Source of the DNA: Adiantum capillus-veneris
Taxonomy: Eukaryota; Streptophyta; Polypodiopsida; Polypodiales; Pteridaceae
Length of the DNA stretch: 64,000 nucleotides
Assembly (NCBI GenBank): GCA_014529385.2
Contig: CM043942.1
Span: 56,855,340 to 56,919,339, forward strand
Direction: 5' to 3'
This document shows positions 1 through 10,434 of this stretch, piece after piece. The translations under genes were made by a program, and so were the position numbers. Position 1 is the stretch's first letter. Each line of letters starts with the position of its first letter. Under the pieces are notes generated by a model, which was not told the DNA's origin, ran no database searches, and worked only from the letters and a program-made list of their open reading frames with translations.

Positions 1-380
1 TCTTGATCAACTATCCTTATTTGATGATAGACACTTTTTAGGTCAATCCTACTGAAGTAGGGCGACCCTTGTAGCTTATCAAATAGGTCTTCCACCCGTG
101 GAATGAGAAAACTATTCTTGATAGTGATCCTATATAGTGCTCTATAGTTGTCGACACACATATGATATGTGCCATCTTTCTTTTGAACCTAACCATGAGC
201 TAGGCCTAACCATGCCTTTCTCACCCAAGTCATGTACTTGCCGCATAATCTCCTCTTGTTGAGCTTGAGAAACTCTATAAGGAGGTTTATTTGGCAATGA
301 GCTTCCTGGAAGAAGCTCAATTGCATGGTTGGCATCCCCTCATTTGGGAGGTAGCTCATAAGGGATGTCATCAATAAAAC
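1..380 (-). pseudogene. Reverse transcriptase N-terminal fragment (gypsy)
   Basis: RT copies the element RNA into DNA. Minus-strand frames near 1-200 give VQKKDGTYHMCVDNYRAL followed by a finger/palm segment with FDKLQGSPYFSRIDLKS and YHQIRI, the usual gypsy sequence around catalytic motif A (Asp in IDLKS). Upstream, at about 240-330, frames give PNKPPYRVSQAQQEEI, the conserved RT lead-in. At least one frame change separates the two parts near 200-240. The YxDD motif is outside the window. Confidence 0.8.
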
Positions 381-472
381 AATCTTGGAATCCGTTTAGG
401 AAAATAGATAACTCTAATTCCTTTTGATTCCCTACATTTTCATTTGATGAAACATTAAGTTCATTTTGAGAG

Positions 473-576
473 TCTTTAACAAAAATCTTGTACACAAAAA
501 TCTCTTTATGGACTTATCAAAATCTCTTTAACAAAAATCTTGTACACAAAAATCTCTTTATGGACTTATCAAAATC
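473..576. repeat. 52-bp tandem duplication inside the protease-RT spacer
   Basis: The segment starting TCTTTAAC at 473 is repeated from 525 with the same sequence through GGACTTATCAAAATC. The period is 52 bp, not a multiple of three, so the duplication shifts the reading frame. The near identity of the two copies suggests it arose after the element died. Confidence 0.85.
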
Positions 577-985
577 TTTCTTATGTACAATGGGTATGGT
601 GTTACCCGACTCCTTAGCGTCTATGTACATATCTTTTTCCCTGTAACTAAAGTAGGTTTGTCTTTTAGGGAATTTAACATTGGCAACCATGCAATCCCAT
701 GGTGCCCCTAGAATTACATCCTCATGCTTTAGAGGAGAGATGAAGAAATCCTCCTTGTCCACATAGCTTTGGACACATGAAGCCTTAATTTACCAATTAA
801 GGGAGTGAATGAGGGAGTGAATGAGACTTCTTGTCCCTTGAAAGCACCATCAGCAGGTAGGACATCTCCCATCTCATAGGCTTGATGCCTAGCTTGGTGG
901 CAAACTCCATAGATATGAAATTGTGAGTAGAGCCAGGGTCAAACAAAATTAAAGCATCACGTTCTCTTACTTTTTTCCAAGTGTA
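517..985 (-). pseudogene. Retropepsin (aspartic protease) remnant of the chromovirus-like element
   Basis: The protease processes Gag-Pol. At 926-944 the minus strand reads FDPGST followed by HNFIS, matching the family active site D-T/S-G-S/A-T-H-N-F-I with Pro in the second position. Further on, at about 697-717, DVILGAPW matches the conserved ILG(M/A)xW end of the fold. The 517-762 segment is one open frame of 81 codons; the rest is interrupted. The D-P-G active site suggests a dead enzyme. Confidence 0.7.
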
Positions 986-1031
986 GCACAGAGGAGATCC
1001 TTTGTGATGATAATCCTCTTTTGAACTTCAA

Positions 1032-1891
1032 CTATGGAATCTCTAGGAGGCTCATTACACGTATTCTTGTGCGGGCAAGCACGATAGGCATGCCCTTGCT
1101 CCCCGCACTTGTAGCAACGATTATCCTATGGCCTCTTCTTTTGGGCGGTTCCGGAGATGCACCATCACTTTCTTCAAAAGGGGAAGTGGATGAGGAAGAT
1201 GGAGAAGAGAGTGACCTATTTCTTGACTTTTTCTTCCCTTGCTCCTCCTCTTCTACACCACTAATTTCTTCAAAAGAGGAAGAGGATGAGGAAGATGGAG
1301 AAGAGGGTATCCTCTTTCTTGTCTTCTTCTTCCCTTGTTTCCTCTCTTCCCTCTTTGAATTAGGGTATGGAGGAATATGTGATGGTCTTCTCCGTTTAGG
1401 GGGCGTTGGAGAGCGTTTTGCCCACCATCTTCGTGGAGCCATCTCCACCAAGGTGGCAGGAGACTTTCCTCTTTCCTGTTCTTTTGGTGAGGGCTCTACC
1501 ATTGAAACTTGGGCTCTCCTTTGAGAGGGAGATGCCCCATCGAGTAATAGGTTTCTGAGCCCTTGTACAAATCCTCCTCTTCTTCCCTTATTGGAGAGAG
1601 TCCTCTTTTGGAAGTCTCACCTGATGCTTTCATAGGTACTCTCTCTTCTTGGTGGGGAGTTTGGAGAATATCATTGGTGCACAATTGCTGTAGCACTTCA
1701 CCTTGGAGGGATGGATTGCCTAGAGCTTGTTCAAGCCTAGAAACAAGATAATTTACAAGCATAGGGGAATCTTTAGTTTCTCTATCATTAGAAAAATCAA
1801 AGGTATCAACATTCATTTCAATCTCTTTATCCTTGTCAGCCATACTAGAAATTTTTAGGTGTAAATTTTTACTTGTACTTTGGCACTTCAA
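1032..1891 (-). pseudogene. Gag remnant with CCHC zinc knuckle
   Basis: Gag forms the particle and binds RNA. Minus-strand frame 1891-1496 (131 codons; likely Met at about 1843, MADKDKE) is an acidic N-terminal part. A second open stretch at 1502-1032 is Ser/Lys-rich in the wrong frame, but the correct frame at 1116-1075 reads CYKCGEQGHAYRAC, a CX2CX4HX4C nucleocapsid knuckle followed by a basic HKNTC segment. At least one frameshift separates N-terminus and knuckle. The usual central gag domain is short or missing. Confidence 0.7.
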
Positions 1892-2231
1892 GCCCTAGTT
1901 TGCTACTCCTCTCTACCTTTAAAGATAATCACTCAAGAATCTATACATGTGGATCAAATATTATTAATTGCAAGGAATAGAAGAGAGGGTTTCACAGAGC
2001 CCAGACAACACCGGTTCCTATCAAGCTTCTAATGGCTCAATAATGGTTAAAAGCCTCGTAGGACTCCATTATTAAGACCATAGCTCTTGACGGTATCCCC
2101 TTAACTGCATAAAGCAAGCATACTTCAAGGATGAAAAATCCCTATTCTACTTACTCTATTGCAATTAATAACACCAACCATTTGTAGCAAGCTTGAGGAC
2201 CTCTCTTTTTGAGCAAGAAAAGAGAAACCAA

Positions 2232-2245
2232 TAGCTCTGATACCA
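2232..2245 (-). other. Primer binding site complementary to initiator tRNA-Met
   Basis: The minus strand reads TGGTATCAGAGCTA just inside the LTR end (LTR ends TTACA at 2247, then one T). TGGTATCAGAGC is the classic plant LTR-element primer site matching the 3' end of tRNA-iMet. It fixes the element as minus-strand and the adjacent LTR as the 5' LTR. Confidence 0.9.
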
Positions 2246-2246
2246 A

Positions 2247-3786
2247 TGTAATATTTAATGCACTAGTAACTTGTGTGTAGCGGAAAATAATGACATAGTG
2301 AGAATTTCATTAAGAACAAGTTCCTAATGAGCATAGAGAGAGTGCTTGGTTGGAGAAAGCAACATAGCAATTACACCTAACTAGTTTGGCATAGAAAAAA
2401 CTTGAAAAGAGAGAGAAATAGAACAATTGACAATAGTTGAGGACCGGATTTACATGGAGCCAGTCCCCCCTCCAAAAGGATTTTCTATTATAGCTTCTCC
2501 CATATAGGGAGACTTTTGTACAATACAATATTTGTGTTCCTTGACAAACATGCATTGGTGCAATGAAGATGGAAGCTTCATGCACCAAATTATGATTGAA
2601 AAACACACATAGAGGACCTAGCGTCAGTCCCAAGACCTCACACACCTTCAAACATGGTGAGAGCTAGGAGGGAATGAGGAAAGACAAAGAGGAAGAAGAT
2701 GTATCTTATGAGAAAGAAGTATTATCCTCACATAATCACTCTTAGAGCATAGCTTAGCTTAGTAATTAACATGGTAGAGGAGATGAGCATGCCATTGAAG
2801 CTTGGCTCTTGGTTCGATTTTCATTCCATAGCCAAGAGTTGTTGGTGTAGGCCTCTACTTCTCAATGCTTGGAGAAGGAGATGGAGTTCTTCTTTCACAC
2901 ATGAGTTGTGTGTATGTGTGTGTGTGTGTAGCATTGTGTTAGACAAAAATTCGGCCCTCTCTCTCTTCTTGGTCGAACTCTCTTGCCAATTACTCTTGCT
3001 GGCTTCCCATTGGCCCCTGCAGAGCTTAGCTAATAGCAATTAAGAGGTATAATGGCTAGCCTTGTGAAAAGTGTCCCCCTTTCCCCTTTTTTGAGAGCTT
3101 TAGGTAATTAAATTAATTTATTTAAACTCTCATTGGACATTTTAGTCTTTTGGCCAATAGGAATCATGCAATCCATTGGGCTGGCATTGGACCCCCATAG
3201 TCTTTTGAGGAGCTTAATTTCTATTTGTTCTTTCGTCAAGCATTCTAGAATTAATTTGACTAATTTTACTCTAGCCTAATTCTCATTGGTCCACCTCTAT
3301 GGCCATCCAATAGGATTTGAGGGAAGATTGGGGGCAACTGGCTAGGAGTCTGCAATGTATCTAGTATTCCCTTTATGTAAAGGGAAAGCTTTGGAGTGTG
3401 TGTGTGTGTTTCTCTCTCCTCCCCTACTATTAGGTCTCGCCCCCTCCTTGATAGAAATGTGTGAAGACTTTTTAATCTTCCCAGCACCATCCAATTTTCC
3501 CAAGCTTTTGACTATTGGACCTTTTGATTAATTTTTGGAACCTTAGCCTATGGAAATCTTAATGAAGCTAAACCTTAGGTCTTTTTCCATTGATGCACAT
3601 TGATCTTTTGCAGACTGTCCCCCTTTGGATCCCTATCTCCCCTCCTTTGGATCCGTGCTGAGACCCGTTTGGCAACCTTACCAATAATCTAGCTTTTACT
3701 CTCCTAGTACCTCCCCATATTAAATCATCAATTTAACATGAGAAAATCATTTGAGATAATTAGATATTAGTTTTTATGAAAAAACA
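2247..3786 (-). repeat. LTR family 1, copy A (5' LTR of the left-edge element)
   Basis: On the minus strand it begins TGTTTTTTCATAAAAAC at 3786 and ends ATTACA at 2247, giving TG...CA ends and about 1540 bp. Internal segments match two other copies, at 10435-12432 (same orientation) and 44794-46384 (opposite), for example around CTTTTGGAGGGG and the ends ATTAGATATT / CCGCTACAC. It contains a short (GT)n tract near 2913-2932 and another near 3395-3410. The ends were set from alignment of the three copies by eye. Confidence 0.85.
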
Positions 3787-4593
3787 TAAACCCCATGGAC
3801 AACATACCACGGATTTCCAAAGTGGTGGAAAAAAGTACTAGCTTGGGTGGTGGACCTTTGTTCTCTCTATGCTTCAATGGAACCTTAGCTGGACAAGTAG
3901 TGGAGTGGACATGGTAGACCTTAAAGTAATACTGTGCATGCTATAGCCATTCATATGTTGTGCACATGGTGGATCTTTAATTGTGTTAAATGCCTAGCTT
4001 GGAGAATTGATGGACCCTTGATTATCTCCATAAATCAACAAGCTAGGTTTGGACAAGTGATGTACTTAAAAACCAAAATCCCTATGCTACAATAGAGTAT
4101 AAGTTAAAGATGTGGTGAAATTGGAGATCAAAAATCTTATGCTACTAGAGAGGATAAGTTGCACATGTAATGGAGCATTCTATCAATGTCCTATGCCTAA
4201 TTTTAGACTATTGATGACTTTGAAACTAATCCCCTAGTCTACAAGAATACATAGATAGACCAAGAGATTGGGCTACCTTTATTGCATCAATGAATCCCAT
4301 GTTTTACCACATCCTATAGGTTTCTCGGATGATTATTGGACCTTGTATCAATACTCAATGCCTAGCTTGGACAAGTGGTGGACCTTAGTTTTCTCTATGT
4401 ATCAAATGGGCAATATATTGGAGACATGGTGTGCTATGTTTCTCAAATATCTTATTTCTGGAAACCTTTGGAAACCTTTGGAGGCACCATGTAAGAGGCA
4501 CTCTAAGTCTTCCATATGATGGACATTCAATACTAGTTTCATCCTTTGATCTAGCCCTTTATTTAAGCATAACGTTTTTCCATTTCTTTGCAG

Positions 4594-4850
4594 ATAAAAA
4601 GGAGTTGAATGACATAAAAATAAGGTGTATTTCACACTATGATTATAATGAAGATCCTTTTGGAACACCAAATTTTCCCATTTCCAAAAATACACTTTTT
4701 TATATTAATGGTGTGGCTTTTGAAGTGCGACTTTCATGTCTCCAAGGAGCTACTTATGGGCTATTTTTGCATACTGCCCTTGATAGTGGTGTGACTATTC
4801 TAAACCATGGAGGGCATAAGTATAGATTTCAAGAGTGGATAAATATATGA
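4594..4850 (+). pseudogene. Exon-like open segment of unknown gene
   Basis: A polypyrimidine stretch ending TTTCTTTGCAG at 4593 looks like a 3' splice site. It is followed by 85 open codons (starting after the AG with IKRS-like or DKKELND frames; the longest frame contains DPFGTPNFP and LNHGGHKYRFQEW) ending at TGA 4848-4850. The frame is open upstream only as low-complexity translation. No domain was recognised. It could be an exon of the same broken gene as the phosphatase fragment at 6155-6797 or an unrelated captured fragment; no joining splice donor was confirmed. Confidence 0.35.
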
Positions 4851-6154
4851 AAAATATTTTCAAGAGCCTCTAAATATTCTCTCCTAGAAGATCCAAATGT
4901 CAAAAAAGAGGAGATCAAGCATACATTCTTGGTTGCATAAAAGAAGGAAACATGTCGGGTTATATAAATAGCTCTCACGGTACAAGTGTCCAGTCAAATG
5001 TACACTATACATATGATCCAATTTTTCCACCTTGGCACAAATGCAAATCTTAACACATCAAATGAGAAGAGTGTGGCTATGTATGCATTGAGACTATTTG
5101 TAGGGTTGAAACAGGAGAAGAGTTTTTTGCTGACTATGACTTTACTTGATATTTTCAAGTATTTTATGTGGATGGAAATCTCAAATAAATCTATAATTTT
5201 GATTCTTCATGGACAAAATATCAACACTTAAGTATATATGATTGTTATTTACTTTATGTTCAGCTGGAATCTAGAGTGCCCTTATGCTTTATGTGTTGTC
5301 TAAGTTTTTTGAATACCTTGAACATACAATAATCTTGACTCTACTTAACATTTGTAGCAAATATTATCAAAATTCAATCAATATCTAGGTTAAAAACATG
5401 GTAGGGGCTCCAATATTAATTTCTTGTTTTGATAGATTTTATCTGAATATGAAGCACATCTTTACAACTTTTTGGTGTAGTTTGAAACTAGCTAGCTTAA
5501 ACAAGTTGTGGCCCTTGGATCCAAATCTATGCCAAAGATTTAATTTTTCTTATAGCCTAGATTGGACATGTGGTGGACCTTGTGGCCGTGTGTTCTCGAA
5601 CAAGTTTTGGCTTTTAGTATTCACTTACATACTAAAATTTAATAGAGCTTAGGCTAGACAAGTTTGCCACAATTGTTTCTTATAGCTTAGATTGGACATG
5701 TGGTGGATCTTGTGCCCATGTGTTCTTGAACAAGTTTTGGATTCTAGTATTCACTTCAGTACTAAACTTTAATAGATTTTAGGCTAGAAAAATTTGCCAC
5801 AATAGATTGTAGTTTAGACAAGTGTGGTGCCTTGTGTACCAATGCTAATAATGATTGGAAAGATTCTAATATTCATTTCAGCTTGAATAAATTTCTTACT
5901 TGGAGCTCTACATGTAAAAATGGTGAATTAAATTGTAGTAACTTTTAATGAAACCAATGTTATGTGTGCTTTCTTAGATTCAAAGACTGGGATTGACAAA
6001 GCCCCTATAATTCAATCAACGGCTCTAGAATCCACTGATTCTCTCAGTTTTGAAGTGCCCAACCAGTGCTCCAACAATCCAACATCCTGAAACATCTACT
6101 CATGAGTCATATTCAATTGTTTATACTTCATCTAGTGTAGATGATCAGAAATCC

Positions 6155-6797
6155 ATGCCTACAATTATATTGGATTTAAATGATCTATTATTGAAACCTT
6201 CCTCTTAGCCGTCCTCACACCATGAATCAATGCAGATAGTTTCAGAAAGATATGTTATACTCATGCCAAGTTGCATATGCCAGGTTGCGTACAATTCTTA
6301 AGACCATATTACAAAGATTTAATGTTTCAATCTGGTCAACATCTACTAGGGACAATGTACTTCAAATCCTTAGAGAACTAAACAACTTAGCTAGGGATAC
6401 ATTACCTTTCTTTGCAATTTGGTATCAAGAAGGTTGCTACACTGCTCAAAGCCAAAAATTATTTAGACTTGAAAATCCAAATGTTGAGGCAATGTTCAAG
6501 TCTTTGCCCAAAATGGCCATGGTGTTTGAATGTGATCCACAAAGAACATTACTTATTGATGACTCTCCTTACAAGCGATGTATTTCACCTGTAAAAAAAA
6601 ATATTTTCCCAGCACAATTTGATGGTGAAAAAATGGTTGACAATGTGCTCTTGGGGGAGTTGCTTCCCTACTTGTTTCAACTTGATGAGAGAAGGTATGT
6701 GCACGATTTGGTTGCTTCTAATCATTATGGACAACTTGAAGTGACAAATAACAATGAATACAAAGAGATCATAGAGTATTGGAAGCATAAAAAATGA
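6155..6797 (+). pseudogene. FCP1-like (HAD superfamily) phosphatase domain, broken
   Basis: FCP1/SCP-type enzymes remove phosphate from proteins using an aspartate nucleophile. Frame one (6155-6208, then past a TAG) has ILDLNDLLL, resembling HAD motif I of plant FCP1-like proteins, where the third position of DxN/D varies, and continues with SERYVIL. A frameshift near 6270 leads to the 6252-6797 frame with RFNVSIWSTSTRDN (motif II Ser/Thr), LPFFAIWYQEGCYT, FECDPQRTLLIDDSPYK (motif IV acidic pair at about 6559-6564) and VDNVLLGELLPYL to the end. Length and motif order match a nearly complete domain. The in-frame stop and the frameshift make it a pseudogene. Nearby open stretch 6945-7130 (61 codons) has no recognised domain. 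Flanking DNA is the motif array. Confidence 0.7.
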
Positions 6798-9700
6798 TGC
6801 TTGGTTAGCTAGGGTGTTCTTTACAAGACTAATACCACTTGAAAAATATGACAAAGGTGTGAAACTACCCTTCAGGAAAAACTAGATCAAACAAGTGACA
6901 CAATCCATTGCAATGAAATGAGATGATCCCAAATACAAGAAATATTGCCAAAGGAAGGTACACCCATTGAAATCATAAAGGCACCACAATTGATCTCTTT
7001 ATCTAGGCAATTGGGTTGTAGCACAAAAGGACCATTGAAGGCAACCACTGCAAAGGCTTATATAAATAAGGTGAAAGCTAAGAACAATCTTTTAAATATG
7101 GATAGAAAAAAATTCCTAAGGTACTATTGAAATGTCCTAACCCTTGATACACATGCTTGAATATTCATATCCATGGTATCTAATCAATCTTTCTTTTTAT
7201 TCCTTCTTACAGATACTCACAAAGGGTATATCTTGATGGGGCTCAATTGATACGAGCTTTGACATTTTTTTCAAAATGACAAAGCAACCACCTATATTTT
7301 GCTTATCAATTTTTCACTTTGTAATCATACAAATAAAAGTGAAGATTATGCTTCTTCTTAAGATCGCGTATTTAGGATTGTAAAATTTTCAATTGTCATT
7401 TAAACTTTTGCTAGCAATACTTTGTACTTATTTATTTTAATAAAAGGTCAAAGACCCAAGTTTTTTTTTATTTTTAAAAGTCATTGATTGCCTCATTTTT
7501 GTAGAGTTCTATTCCATTGAGGAAGTTAGAATCTATCACAAACTAATTAAGACACATTTGGAGCCTAGATTAGACAAGTGGTGTACCTTCATAAATTTAT
7601 TAGATAAGTGGTGGACCTTCAAAAATTTATTATTGAGTTAGATATTAACCTAGACAAGTGAAAGACCTTCAAATCAACACTTGAATTTCCTACTTAGATC
7701 CTTTATTTGTCAAGTGAAAGCTAACATTCAAATTCCTTTTAGGATGACACATTAGTTATCTACTTATAACCTAGCTTGGATGACCGATGACTGCTACATC
7801 TCATTATGTTTCAATAAAGACTTCATTTGACTTCAAAATTACTAACTTTGGCCAATTTTACAACATATCATAAATGGTGGGAAAAATTACTCTCTATGAT
7901 ATAAGAAAATAGGGTTTAGACCAATGGCATCACATAACATAGGTTGGGACCAATGCTGTGAGACCCTCTTTTCCTTTCCTAGATTGTTCATCTATTGAAT
8001 CTTGCTTATGTCTATGTTTCAATAGAGTCTAGCCTAGACAAGTGGTGGATCTTGCTTGCTTCAATTCTGTGTAGCTTGGACAAGTGGTGGTACGTGGGAA
8101 TAACATTTAGCTATCAATTTTAAGCCAAAAATTTTTAAAAGTGTGGACATCCCTTATGTCCACATTTGAAAGAAGCCTCTAGTTTGGACAAGTGGTGGAC
8201 CTTGAAACCAAATCCCCAATGCTATAGCATATCATTTGTTGGACAAATGGTGAGAGAAAATACCTTCCATGCTATAACATAACATAGGCTTGGGACCCTC
8301 TATCAATTTTCCATGCCTGGGTTTGTGGTTGATCTTGCTTCTTTGAATGTTTCAATAGAGTGTACCTTGGATAAGTTTTCAATATTGCTTCTATCTATGC
8401 TCCAATGAACTCAAGCTTGGACAAGTGGTGGAACTTGATACCAAAGCTCATGTGCTAAAATATAGCATATCTTAATAAAGAATCAATGGAACTTGTAATG
8501 GTTTTTATTGCTTAGTTTTGACATTTGGTGAATCTTGTTTCTCTCCATTTGCAACAGAGCATAGCTTAGACAAGTGATGGGCCTTGTTTATTTCCATGAA
8601 GAGAAGACTGGACATATGGTGGGCCTTGTTTCTCTCCCCCACAAAGAGACGATTGGACATATGGTGGGCCTTAGAACTAGAATCTCTATTCTACAATGAA
8701 ATATAAGCTATACAAGTGCTATACCTTGAGATCAACTACCCATGCTCCTAGAGATGATAGGTTGGTCATGTGGATAGCTAAATCATTTACGCTAGCCAAG
8801 GAAAACTAGTAAAAGGTCCACCGTCCAATCTCACATCCATTGAAGTCCTAGTGAAGTATGAAGAGAAGCAAGGTATACTTAGTCCAATTGAATCCTGAAT
8901 AAAAACAAGGCATATCACTAGATAATCCAAGGTATGAGAAATAATTTTAAGGTCCACCACTTATCCAACCTATACTATATTGTCGCATGGGGCTTACAAG
9001 ATACCTTTTGGATTAAAATCCTTAAAGTTTTAAGAATCAAGAGAGGAAATGCCCATAAAGCATTGTCTATGCATTGGAAATTTTGTTAATATCCACCACT
9101 TGCCCAATCTTAGATCTATGAATACATTAAGAGAATCAAGGTCCATCACTTGTCCAAGGTTAGCTCCATTGAAACATAGGGATATCTTGGTTGTCTAAGT
9201 TAGGAATAGGGAATCAACACAAAATCCACCACTTGTATGACCTATGATATATTCTAGATGGTTGATATAAGGCTCACCACCAAGAGAAGATTTATTGAAA
9301 CACAAATAGACATATACCATGGATGCAACCTTACTATCATAGGTTCAATCTATCATCTCTATTATCATGGTAGGTTTGGTCCTAAGCTCCACCACATGTC
9401 CAACCTATATTTGTTGTTAAAATAGAGATTTGGTTTTCAACATCACCACCTATCCAAACCCTAATCCATTGGTGCTTGAAGAGAAGCAATGTTCACCACT
9501 TCTCTAAGCTATGCTTCCTTAAAACACACAAAGAGTAAATTCCACAACTTATCCAAGGTTGAAGAGAAGCAAGATCCACCATTTGTCCAAGGTATTCTTC
9601 CTTAAAACGCATAGAGATTAAAATCCACCACTTCTTCAAGCTTTTTATTGTGAATGACTACAAGGTCCAGCACTTTTCCAAACTATCATCTCTAATAGAG

Positions 9701-10434
9701 TGTCTAGATGAGTAATGTCCAAGATTCCCCACTTATTGAATATTCTCTCCATTGATCATAGAGAGAGAAAGGTTCACCACCTATCCAAGAAAAGATTCAT
9801 TGAAACATAGAGAGAAGAAAAAATCCACCAGCTATCCAAACTAGTTTAAAAAAACACTCTACAAGGTCCATTTCTTTTCCAGTTTTCCACTCTATTTTGT
9901 ATCATGAAGAGTTTGGTTACAAAGTTTAGCACTCGTCACAAGCTAGCTCTAATGAGAGTGGAGAGAAGCAAGTGGTTTACTCATTTACTCACATGGCCCT
10001 AGCATGGATTGTTTTGGAGTCTTAAGACTAAATCCCCATTTGTATAATTGAGAATAGGTCCATGGACCTTATATTAATATCCCATGCTTAGGTTGAACAA
10101 GTAGTTCTATATATGCAAGATTGAGATGTAGACATTAGTAAAAACTATGTTAACTAATCAAGAATTGAAACTTTTATTTGACTACTTGTACAAGTGGTTA
10201 TAAGTTTTTGTTTCCTTATCCAACCAGATCTTATATTGGAAAAGTGGTAGACTTGATTCCTAATCACCCATTCTAATGTAGATAATTGGTTGAGAACTTA
10301 TGCACTTCAATCATATCTTTGACAAGTAGTACTTGACTTAGATCTAGTTGAACTTTATGACATTGAGACTAAGAGAGAGTTCAACATGAAGAAGTTTAAG
10401 TTTTCAATTTGACTTTGTTTATAGTAATGATTAT

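Larger units (their letters stand above)
1..3786 (-). mobile_element. Chromovirus-like Ty3/gypsy retrotransposon, 5' part, runs off the left edge
   Basis: Read on the minus strand, the order is 5' LTR (3786 to 2247), primer binding site, gag with a zinc knuckle, retropepsin, then the start of reverse transcriptase at the window edge. This is the standard Ty3/gypsy order. An initiator-Met tRNA primer site and an RT of the YRALNKITIKN type fit the chromovirus branch (family knowledge). All coding parts are broken by frameshifts, so the copy is dead. RNase H, integrase and 3' LTR would lie left of the window. The branch assignment is inference. Confidence 0.85.
3787..10434. repeat. AT-rich region with a dispersed 18-20 bp motif in many copies, orientation switch near 8.78 kb
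   Basis: Short variants of GGACAAGTGGTGGACCTT recur throughout, often preceded by CCTAGCTT. Clear forward copies include about 4363, 5570, 5695, 7573, 7605, 8034, 8077, 8197, 8420, 8570, 8612 and 8655. From about 8810 the reverse complement appears instead (AAGGTCCACCACTTGTCC type) at about 8950, 9092, 9140, 9222, 9390, 9500, 9570, 9625, 9775 and 9820. A few forward-like copies follow near 10190-10250. Spacing is irregular (about 40-130 bp when dense). I do not recognise the family. It may be a decayed minisatellite or an unknown element body; two gene-like fragments interrupt it at 4.6 and 6.2 kb. Confidence 0.75.

Noticed and set aside
1032-1502. Ser/Arg-rich ORF as a real protein
   Set aside because: It overlaps the gag zinc knuckle, which is read in another frame of the same strand; the Ser-rich run comes from a repeated GAAGAGGATGAGGAAGATGG-type sequence.
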